Shown here: in pieces, positions 7,192 to 13,189 of the stretch
Layout of the letters: each line of letters opens with the position of its first letter
Numbering within the stretch: the first letter of the stretch is position 1
Assembly (NCBI GenBank): GCA_002167605.1
Contig: NHCT01000003.1
Span: forward strand, 42,289-55,477
DNA: 13,189 nucleotides
Direction of reading: 5' to 3'
DNA from: Verrucomicrobia bacterium TMED40
GTDB lineage: Bacteria; Verrucomicrobiota; Verrucomicrobiia; Opitutales; Seribacteraceae
Notes under the pieces: model-generated
Seen by the model: the letters and a program-made list of their open reading frames with translations, nothing else
What the model was told of the DNA's origin: nothing
Databases searched by the model: none
Made by a program: the position numbers and the translations under genes

Positions 7192-7220
7192 TTGACTCCA
7201 ACATCGGCAAAGGACATTTT
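7192..7220 (+). promoter_or_regulatory. Weak candidate sigma70-type promoter in the divergent region
   Basis: The 115-bp stretch 7159-7273 separates the leftward protease gene from the rightward AI-2E-family gene and must hold the start signals of both. On the plus strand TTGACT (7192-7197) is followed after 17 bp by CATTTT (7215-7220), a good -35 with a poor -10. No convincing promoter was found on the minus strand. The region also holds the near-perfect palindrome TTGTCGGACAA (7172-7182) and ATCCGGAT (7240-7247). Confidence 0.25.
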
Positions 7221-7273
7221 TACACCTACCTTTTGGACAATCCGGATGGCAAGCAAACAAAAGAAAAAGGCAA

Positions 7274-8647
7274 ATGAATGATAATTTGAAATCCTCTTCG
7301 ACTTTGAGCGATCGGCAACGCAGGTTTCTTGCTTTCGTTCTTTGTTTTGGTGGAGCTCTCGCTCTTGGTTGTCTTTTTGCCGTTTTGGTCCTTATTCTCA
7401 ACAAAACCTTTGATTTATTTGCCGGAGTGATTTGGTCGCTTGCGGTCTCCGGAATGCTCGCCATTCTCCTTCGCCCGATCGTTACCTTTTTCGAGGATAA
7501 ATTGAACCTTGGTCGGATGTCTTCCATTCTTTTGCTTTATCTCTTGGTGATTGGCTCCTCCGGTTCGGCTATTTGGTTTCTTGGGGGTGAAGTGATTTCT
7601 CAAACCCGTGAATTCATTGGTAGTGCGGCGGATTGGCCGGCAAAACTCGAGGCGAAGGCAAAGAAATCTTTGCCTCCCGAAACCTGGGAGGCTTTTTCCG
7701 AACAAGCGGAGGTTTTTAAGGAATACTGGAAGGATTTGCTGGGGCCCAAGGATCCTGCACTGGTCCTGCAACTCGAACCGAAGCACCAAATGATCTATGA
7801 CTCCTTGGGCATTGATGAAAGAGAGACTTTCCGGGCTCTTGATTCCGAGGAAAGAATGGATTTCCTTGAACTTGCTGAGGTTGCCCAAAGAAAAGCCTAT
7901 TTGGGCCGCAAGAATCTGGAGATGAGAAACCAGGCGATGGAAGTTATGGAAAAACAGGGTGGCCAAATTGCTGAAAAATCAGCGGAAGTTCTCAAAAGCG
8001 CCTGGTCTGGACTGCTTGGTCTTTTCGCGAAGATCACATACTTGGCGGTGATTCCTATTTATTTGTTCTATTTTCTGAGTTCCAACCGGAATTTTTTCGA
8101 TGATCTGGATCAGGAGCTTTCCTTTTTGTCCGATTCCCTTCGGCAGGATTTGGTGTTTCTAATTCGTGAATTCGTCGGCATTCTAGTCGCTTTCTTTCGC
8201 GGACAGCTTCTGATTGGAATGCTCATGGGAGTGGGCTATGCTATTGGCTTCAGCTTGAGTGGATTGAAGTTCGGTATTACCCTGGGTCTGCTCTTTGGAT
8301 TACTGAATGTGGTTCCTTACCTCGGGTCAATCGTAGGCATTGTCACCACGCTTTTGGTCGCGTATTTGCAACCGGCAGGTATTGCCGAAACCGGTCAGTG
8401 GAGCATCCTTGTGGGATGCGGTTTATCCTTTGCCCTGGTGCAGTTGATCGAAAGCTACTACCTTACCCCCAAGATTATGGGCCAACAAACGGGTTTGCAT
8501 CCAGTTGTGGTGATGGTTTCGATTTTCTTTTGGGGAACGGCATTGGGCGGAATTCTTGGAATGATCTTCGGGATTCCACTTACTGCATTCTTCATCATTG
8601 CCTGGCGATTACTTTGCAGGAAATATTTCAATCGGACCACTTGTTGA
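7274..8647 (+). CDS. AI-2E (PerM/YdiK) family membrane transporter with an enlarged loop
   Basis: The 457-aa protein has about eight hydrophobic segments: about residues 20-42, 48-72, 84-106, 251-270, 298-330, 335-362, 376-395 and 408-445. It carries the conserved C-terminal blocks of the AI-2E family: RGQLLIGMLMGVGYAIGF, GLLFGLLNVVPYLGSIVG, ESYYLTPKIMG and GLHPVVVMVSIFFWGTALGG. Members have been linked to autoinducer-2 export, ion/proton antiport and other transport, so the substrate here is unknown. The soluble loop between the third and fourth segments (about 107-250) is much longer than in typical members of about 350 aa, and is highly charged (around LEPKHQMIYDSLGIDERE). ATG 7274 is used; AAGG lies only 3 nt before it, a poor Shine-Dalgarno. 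The PrsW gene follows after 38 bp on the same strand, so co-transcription is likely. Confidence 0.87.
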   Translation: MNDNLKSSSTLSDRQRRFLAFVLCFGGALALGCLFAVLVLILNKTFDLFAGVIWSLAVSGMLAILLRPIVTFFEDKLNLGRMSSILLLYLLVIGSSGSAIWFLGGEVISQTREFIGSAADWPAKLEAKAKKSLPPETWEAFSEQAEVFKEYWKDLLGPKDPALVLQLEPKHQMIYDSLGIDERETFRALDSEERMDFLELAEVAQRKAYLGRKNLEMRNQAMEVMEKQGGQIAEKSAEVLKSAWSGLLGLFAKITYLAVIPIYLFYFLSSNRNFFDDLDQELSFLSDSLRQDLVFLIREFVGILVAFFRGQLLIGMLMGVGYAIGFSLSGLKFGITLGLLFGLLNVVPYLGSIVGIVTTLLVAYLQPAGIAETGQWSILVGCGLSFALVQLIESYYLTPKIMGQQTGLHPVVVMVSIFFWGTALGGILGMIFGIPLTAFFIIAWRLLCRKYFNRTTC

Positions 8648-8685
8648 AGGACCTTGGTTAAGAATTATCCATTCTGATATTGCCC

Positions 8686-9375
8686 ATGGATTTTTTAAAT
8701 CTCTACTTAGCCTTGGCTCCAGCCCTTGCCTTGGCCTTGTATATCTACTGGAAGGATAAGCACGAAAAAGAGCCGATTGGAGTCTTGGTGGTTTGCTTTG
8801 TATTGGGATCATTATGTTGCTTGCCAGCTGGGTTCTTCAATGCAATTGGAGCCGAGATTCTTGGTTTTGATTTCGATGGAGAAAATGGACTAGCGGTTTC
8901 TTTCTTCATGGCATTTTTCGTGGTAGGATTTGGCGAAGAGCTCTGTAAATATGTTGTTCTTGTCTTGTATGCCCTGCGGAAACCCAGCTTCAATGAGCCT
9001 TTTGACGGGATTGTCTATGCGGTGATGATCAGTCTTGGTTTTGCCGCTTTAGAGAATGTGTTTTATGTCAGCGATGGAGGGGTGGGTGTTGCTTTCGCAA
9101 GGATGTTCACCGCTGTACCGATGCATGCGGCTTTTGCAGTTCTGATGGGCTATCAGGTGGGATTGGCAAAATTCATGAACCAGTCCATTCGAACGAATGT
9201 ATCCTTAAAAGGATTGTTTCTGGCGGTCTTTTTTCACGGAGCCTATGATTTTGTTTTGTTTCAGGATTCCTCAGCCTTGCTTACTCTTTTGGTCTTCCCG
9301 ATCATGATTTGGGCCTTCGTTCTAAGTCGAAAAGCGATGCGTTTGCACTCGAAAAACTCTCCTTTTAGTAAATAG
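8686..9375 (+). CDS. PrsW-family intramembrane metalloprotease
   Basis: The 229-aa multi-spanning membrane protein carries the conserved blocks of the PrsW family (Pfam PrsW-protease, MEROPS M82): the paired glutamates Glu84-Glu85 in VGFGEELCKY, the block EPFDGIVYAVMISLGFAALE, His147 in FTAVPMHAAF, and His184 in FFHGAYDF. The N-terminal half also has the usual WKDKHEKEP segment after the first helix. In Bacillus, PrsW cleaves the anti-sigma factor RsiW at site 1. No sigma or anti-sigma gene is visible here, so the substrate is unknown. ATG 8686 is preferred to the TTG at 8680; neither has a clear Shine-Dalgarno. The gene sits between the AI-2E-family gene (38 bp before) and dnaE (85 bp after) on the same strand. 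Confidence 0.88.
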   Translation: MDFLNLYLALAPALALALYIYWKDKHEKEPIGVLVVCFVLGSLCCLPAGFFNAIGAEILGFDFDGENGLAVSFFMAFFVVGFGEELCKYVVLVLYALRKPSFNEPFDGIVYAVMISLGFAALENVFYVSDGGVGVAFARMFTAVPMHAAFAVLMGYQVGLAKFMNQSIRTNVSLKGLFLAVFFHGAYDFVLFQDSSALLTLLVFPIMIWAFVLSRKAMRLHSKNSPFSK

Positions 9376-9460
9376 ATAAAACTTGAGCGGGGTGAACGTG
9401 CGCAAGATTACCTTGTAAGGGAGGAAATGATTTCCGAAGAATGATAGGTGCTTTTTTGAG

Positions 9461-12400
9461 ATGAGTAACAAAGATAAGGATTTCGTACATTTGCATGTTC
9501 ATTCGGACTTTAGTTTGTTGGACGGGTGTTGTCGCATGGATCGACTGATGGAACGAGCGGTGGAGTTGGGTATGTCTGCCATGGCTCTGACTGATCACGG
9601 AAATCTCTTTGGAACCGTTTCCTTTGTAAAGCAAGCTGAGAAACATGGAATTAAGCCAATCATCGGTTGTGAGGGCTACTTAGTCACCGACCACAAAAAT
9701 GACGAAAAACCAGGGAGGGAAAATCACAAATCCTACCACCTCGGGCTGCTGGCCAAGAATTTCGAAGGGTATCAGAATCTTTCCAAGGTTGTTTCCGACG
9801 CTCATGTCGACGGCTTCTATTACCGCCCGAGGACTGATCTTGAGACCTTGGCCGAGCATGCTAAGGGATTGATTGGTTTCACCGGATGCATGCAGGGTTG
9901 GATTCCTCAAATGATCTTGCACGGCAAGGATGGTGAAGCGGAAAAAGCGATGGGGCAAATGATCGATATCTTCGGGAAGGAAAATTATTTCGTGGAATTA
10001 CATAACCATGGAATTGAGGAACAGGTCAAACTGGTGCCTGAGCTTCTTAAGCTTGCCAAGAAGTTTGGGGTGAAGGTTGTCGCATCCAATGACGTCCATT
10101 ATGTCAAAGGAGAGGACTGGGCTCCACACGATGCTCTGCTTTGTATTCAGACCGGTTCTAAAATCGATGACGTCAATCGGATGCGTTACGAGGCCCGTGA
10201 ATTTTACCTGAAATCCAGAGAGGAGATGGAGGTCCTTTTTAAGGAAGCCCCTGAAGCGATTACCAATACTTTCGGGGTCGCTGAGATGTGCGAAGTGAAG
10301 CTTCCCTTTGGGGAGAACAATTATCCGGTGTTCACCTTGCCTCCCGAAATTTCAAGCGATGTCAAAGACAACACGGACTATCTCAAAACTCAATGCATCG
10401 AAGGAATGCTGCAGCGCTACCAAGTCGATTACCTTCGTCCCGATCAGCGAACCGAAGATACGGATGAGCGTGTCATTGAGTTAAGCGAGCGGGTTGAATA
10501 TGAATTGGGAATCATTGGTAAGACCGGTTTCAACGATTACTTCCTAATTGTAGCCGATTTTATGAGATGGGCTCGTGACGAGGGTATTCCAGTGGGCCCC
10601 GGAAGAGGCTCCGGGGCAGGTTGCCTGGTTGCCTACCTCTTGGGAATTACCGATATTGACCCCCTTCGCTTCGGTTTGCTTTTTGAGCGTTTTCTTAATC
10701 CAGAACGAGTTTCTCCACCTGATTTTGATATTGATTTTTGCATGCGCAGAAGAGGCGAGGTCATAGAGTATGTTAGAGAAAAGTACGGCAGGGATTGCGT
10801 GGCCAATATCATAACCTTTGGAACCTTTGGAGCGAAGATGGTTATGCGGGATGTGGCCCGGGTACGGGATTTGCCCTATGCAGAAGCCGATAAGTTGGCC
10901 AAGATGGTTCCGGATGACTTGAATATTTCCTTGGATGACGCACTTGCAAAGAGTCCCGAATTCAACGCCGAATATCAAAACAATCCGATCGCCAAACAGA
11001 TTGTAGACACCGGCAAAGTGATTGAGGGGATGGTGAGAAATGTCGGAACTCATGCGGCGGGAGTTATTATTGCTGATCGTCCACTGAAGGAATTAGTTCC
11101 CCTTACCACGCAAGACGGAGTTTTGACTACGCAGTATCCTAAGGACCCGGTTGAGGACCTTGGTTTATTGAAGATGGATTTTCTCGGGCTCAAAACCTTG
11201 ACCGTGATTGCGGAAGCGGAAAGTCATATTCGAAAAAAGGTGGGTTTGGAGGAATTCCGGGTCACGGATGCTCCACTGGAAGATGAACGGACTTTTGATC
11301 TTCTCAATGAAGCCCGCACCATTGGCGTTTTTCAATTGGAATCCGATGGTATGCGCCGCTTGTGCAGGCAGATGACGATTTCCAATATCGATGAGATTAT
11401 TGCTCTGATTGCCCTCTATCGGCCCGGTCCCATGGATTGGATCCCGGATTACATCAAAGGAAAGGAAGACCCTTCCACCATTCAATTTCCTCATCCTCTG
11501 CTCGAAGATGTTTGTTCGGAAACCTATGGCGTTATGGTTTATCAGGAGCAAGTCATGGAGGCCGCTCGCCGAGTTGCAGGTTACACCTTGGGGGGGGCGG
11601 ATATTTTACGCCGGGCCATGGGAAAAAAGAAACCGGAGGAGATGGCCAAGCAGCGTGAGATTTTTGTCAAAGGTGCCAAGGAAACCAATGACATTGCTCA
11701 AAAGAAAGCAAATGACATTTTTAATATTTTGGAGAAATTCGCGGGCTATGGTTTCAATAAGTCCCACTCCGCTGCCTATGGCATAATCAGCTACCAAACT
11801 GCTTATCTCAAAGCCAACCACCCGGTTGATTTTATGGCCGGGGTGCTCGCTTGTGACCTTGGGAATTCCGATAAGCTTTCTCATTTTATCGGTGAATGCA
11901 CCGAGATGGGGATTCTTGTCCTCGGTCCGGATGTCAATGAATCGGGCGAAACTTTCACCCCTATGGAAGGAAGCGGGGACAGTCTGGGTTCGATTCGCTT
12001 TGGGCTTTCGGCAGTCAAGGGAGTCGGAGATGTCGCGGGCAGGATCATTGTTGAGGAACGCCAGAGGGATGGAGCGTTCACTAGCTTTACCGACCTGGTG
12101 GAAAGAGTGGACGGGAAAGCGGTTAATAAGCGGGTGTTGGAATGCTTGATCAAGTCGGGAGGCTTCGATGCGCTGGAGGGAAACCGGGCCGCTTTGCTAG
12201 CCGATCTGGATCGGGCCATGGGAGAGGCTCAGTTACGAAGAAAGGACCGGGAAGCCGGACAGGTTAATTTGTTCGACCTGATGGGAGGCGAACCAGATTC
12301 TGAAGACCAGTCGGGCTCTGCAAATGATTTTTCCTCCAACCCGAAGCTCCCGGAGGTTCCTGAGATGGATGAACTCGAGAAACTCAAACTCGAAAAGGAG

Positions 12401-13057
12401 TTGCTGGGATTCTTTCTTTCGGGGCATCCCGTGGACAGTTTGTCTGGATTGGGACCTCTCTTAGATACCATTGATGCGGATCAATTAGATAATCTTGAAG
12501 GCAGACGTTCCTTCCGCTTGTGTGGAGTCCTTGCTGATTTGGAACGCCGATACACCAAAAAGGATGCAAAGCCCTGGGCTCGCTTTACTTTGATGAGCAA
12601 AGCGAAGGATTTTTCCCTGCCCATGTTCACCGAGGCCTACGAACAGTACGGAGGTAAATTGGAGGAGGGGGCTATGGTGGTCATCGAAGGAGAGGCTTCG
12701 CATCGGGATGGGGAAACTCGAATGAGTGTGAAAAGTGTGCTTCCCGTAGATCAAGCTTTGGTGAAACTGGTTGATGAAGTCACCTGGTTATTGGATCCAG
12801 ATGATGAGGAAGCCGAATCGTTTGCCCGTGATATCTTCAAGCTGAGTGACCAAGGGATTGGGAACACTCTGATTCGCCTTGGATTTGCTCGTGAGGGTGA
12901 GGAGGATGGACTGGTGGTGGAAACCGATGCCCGTTTTAAGGTGCGTATGACTTCACAGACTTTTAGGGAATGGAGAGAAAGAAAATCGGTTCGTGGGGCT
13001 CGGGTTAAATTGCTTGAACCCGAACCTCCGGAGGAAAGAAAGTATGGTCGGCGTTAG
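9461..13057 (+). CDS. dnaE: DNA polymerase III subunit alpha (replicative polymerase)
   Basis: The 1198-aa protein is a full-length DnaE, the catalytic chromosome-replicating subunit. Domains in order are: PHP (about residues 6-280), starting [15 protein letters not shown]; palm, thumb and fingers (about 300-850); a helix-hairpin-helix region (about 850-930, [11 protein letters not shown]); and an OB-fold (about 1013-1095), then a C-terminal tail. Motifs include [20 protein letters not shown], the palm aspartates Asp423 and Asp425 in PPDFDIDF and Asp573 in [20 protein letters not shown], and [19 protein letters not shown] (934-938) fits the internal beta-clamp-binding motif, followed by an acidic linker. 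The PHP site looks complete for metal binding (His12, His14, Asp21, His46, Glu71, His93, Cys143, Asp211, His213), unlike Escherichia coli. ATG 9461 is the first start codon after an in-frame stop at 9428. Confidence 0.98.
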   Translation: MSNKDKDFVHLHVHSDFSLLDGCCRMDRLMERAVELGMSAMALTDHGNLFGTVSFVKQAEKHGIKPIIGCEGYLVTDHKNDEKPGRENHKSYHLGLLAKNFEGYQNLSKVVSDAHVDGFYYRPRTDLETLAEHAKGLIGFTGCMQGWIPQMILHGKDGEAEKAMGQMIDIFGKENYFVELHNHGIEEQVKLVPELLKLAKKFGVKVVASNDVHYVKGEDWAPHDALLCIQTGSKIDDVNRMRYEAREFYLKSREEMEVLFKEAPEAITNTFGVAEMCEVKLPFGENNYPVFTLPPEISSDVKDNTDYLKTQCIEGMLQRYQVDYLRPDQRTEDTDERVIELSERVEYELGIIGKTGFNDYFLIVADFMRWARDEGIPVGPGRGSGAGCLVAYLLGITDIDPLRFGLLFERFLNPERVSPPDFDIDFCMRRRGEVIEYVREKYGRDCVANIITFGTFGAKMVMRDVARVRDLPYAEADKLAKMVPDDLNISLDDALAKSPEFNAEYQNNPIAKQIVDTGKVIEGMVRNVGTHAAGVIIADRPLKELVPLTTQDGVLTTQYPKDPVEDLGLLKMDFLGLKTLTVIAEAESHIRKKVGLEEFRVTDAPLEDERTFDLLNEARTIGVFQLESDGMRRLCRQMTISNIDEIIALIALYRPGPMDWIPDYIKGKEDPSTIQFPHPLLEDVCSETYGVMVYQEQVMEAARRVAGYTLGGADILRRAMGKKKPEEMAKQREIFVKGAKETNDIAQKKANDIFNILEKFAGYGFNKSHSAAYGIISYQTAYLKANHPVDFMAGVLACDLGNSDKLSHFIGECTEMGILVLGPDVNESGETFTPMEGSGDSLGSIRFGLSAVKGVGDVAGRIIVEERQRDGAFTSFTDLVERVDGKAVNKRVLECLIKSGGFDALEGNRAALLADLDRAMGEAQLRRKDREAGQVNLFDLMGGEPDSEDQSGSANDFSSNPKLPEVPEMDELEKLKLEKELLGFFLSGHPVDSLSGLGPLLDTIDADQLDNLEGRRSFRLCGVLADLERRYTKKDAKPWARFTLMSKAKDFSLPMFTEAYEQYGGKLEEGAMVVIEGEASHRDGETRMSVKSVLPVDQALVKLVDEVTWLLDPDDEEAESFARDIFKLSDQGIGNTLIRLGFAREGEEDGLVVETDARFKVRMTSQTFREWRERKSVRGARVKLLEPEPPEERKYGRR
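13030..13034 (+). promoter_or_regulatory. Strong Shine-Dalgarno GGAGG inside the 3' end of dnaE
   Basis: GGAGG lies 9 nt before ATG 13044 and is the only textbook-spaced Shine-Dalgarno seen in front of any start in the window. It is part of the palindrome CCTCCGGAGG (13025-13034), which encodes Pro-Pro-Glu-Glu of DnaE. It may therefore be a coincidence of coding sequence, or a sequestered ribosome site. Confidence 0.4.
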
Positions 13058-13136
13058 TTCGAGCAAACTCTCTTCAAAAGTTGCTTCTTCCGCCTTGACC
13101 CAAAGTCCAAAGATGTTAGTTTCGAATCTTTTATGA
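13044..13136 (+). CDS. Putative 30-aa leader ORF coupled to rpsU
   Basis: The frame starts at ATG 13044, inside the last codons of dnaE, 9 nt after GGAGG. It runs 30 codons to TGA at 13134-13136, which overlaps the rpsU start as ATGA. The product begins [19 protein letters not shown], is rich in serine (9 of 30) and ends in LVSNLL; no family is recognised. The layout is that of a leader ORF whose translation delivers ribosomes to the next start. Against it, the region is short, the GGAGG is embedded in dnaE codons, and open frames of this length arise by chance. Confidence 0.35.
   Translation: MVGVSSSKLSSKVASSALTQSPKMLVSNLL
13062..13085 (+). other. Possible small hairpin between dnaE and rpsU
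   Basis: AGCAAACT (13062-13069) can pair with AGTTGCT (13079-13085), giving seven base pairs with one bulged A and a 9-nt loop. It is followed by TCTTC rather than a T-run, so it is a poor intrinsic terminator and could equally be chance. TTGACC (13095-13100) downstream is a possible -35 for rpsU, with only a weak -10 (TAGTTT, 13117-13122). Confidence 0.2.
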
Positions 13137-13189
13137 CGATCGAAATCAAATTACGTAAGGGTGAACCTATTGACCGTGGTATCCGCCGC
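13133..13189 (+). CDS. rpsU: 30S ribosomal protein S21, 5' part
   Basis: The last 19 codons of the window read [19 protein letters not shown], the conserved basic N-terminus of small-subunit protein S21, which sits near the 3' end of 16S rRNA and helps start-site selection. The gene continues past the right edge; S21 is usually about 60-70 aa. ATG 13133 has no Shine-Dalgarno (TTCGAATCTTTT precedes it) and overlaps the stop of the short frame before it. It lies 75 bp after dnaE on the same strand. Confidence 0.93.
   Translation, partial: MTIEIKLRKGEPIDRGIRR

Noticed and set aside
7415..7966. Minus-strand open frame of 183 codons inside the AI-2E-family gene
   Set aside because: It is a shadow of the membrane protein gene; the product lacks any recognised motif.
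10544..11053. Minus-strand open frame of 169 codons inside dnaE
   Set aside because: The dnaE frame is certain here (palm-domain motifs), and the antisense product shows no family features.
13025..13034. CCTCCGGAGG palindrome as a regulatory hairpin
   Set aside because: It has no loop and encodes conserved-style dnaE tail residues; it is kept only as context for the GGAGG.
1..13189. CRISPR array, tRNA, insertion sequence, phage or defence system
   Set aside because: I saw no direct-repeat/spacer pattern, cloverleaf, transposase or integrase motif, or nuclease/ATPase defence genes in any frame.

Overview
The window most likely comes from a Verrucomicrobiota genome, perhaps an Opitutae/Puniceicoccales-type member. 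This is a judgement from protein style, not a proof. The basis is an S21 N-terminus of the Verrucomicrobiota type, secreted multi-PDZ HtrA proteins beside a degenerate relative, MORN/YwqK-type lipoproteins, a tail of NPF repeats, and moderate GC content by eye. The region looks chromosomal and vertically inherited: it carries dnaE and rpsU and shows no transposase, integrase, CRISPR array, tRNA or phage gene.

Layout. Positions 3-2995 (+) hold a tight run: the 3' end of a fumarylacetoacetate-hydrolase-fold sugar-acid dehydratase, a 2-oxoglutarate semialdehyde (2,5-dioxopentanoate) dehydrogenase, and an overlapping gene for an exported protein with two copies of an unrecognised domain and eight C-terminal NPF[D/E] motifs. 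The first two are the last two enzymes of the non-phosphorylative pentose (Weimberg-type) route to 2-oxoglutarate. Positions 7158-3010 (-) hold an envelope cassette: an HtrA-like serine protease with an intact triad and four PDZ domains, an 8-nt-overlapping secreted HtrA relative that has lost the catalytic His and Ser, and a lipoprotein with MORN/YwqK repeats. This cassette converges on the NPF gene with a 14-bp gap. A 115-bp divergent region (7159-7273) then leads into a rightward set: an AI-2E/PerM family membrane protein, a PrsW-family intramembrane protease, and full-length dnaE (DNA polymerase III alpha). The window ends 19 codons into rpsU (ribosomal protein S21).

How the genes fit together. 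The left block is sugar-acid catabolism plus an unrelated-looking exported protein. The central block looks like envelope proteolysis and quality control (active protease, inactive relative, lipoprotein); whether the PrsW protease belongs to that function is unknown. The right block is replication and translation.

The main things to look at twice are: (1) a 30-codon reading frame with the best Shine-Dalgarno sequence in the window, starting inside the end of dnaE and stopping at ATGA over the rpsU start; (2) the protease/pseudoprotease/lipoprotein cassette; (3) the NPF-repeat exported protein with its duplicated new-looking domain; (4) a complete-looking PHP metal site in DnaE. I saw no convincing defence, secretion or biosynthetic system beyond these. 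All stretches without genes are shorter than 120 bp.
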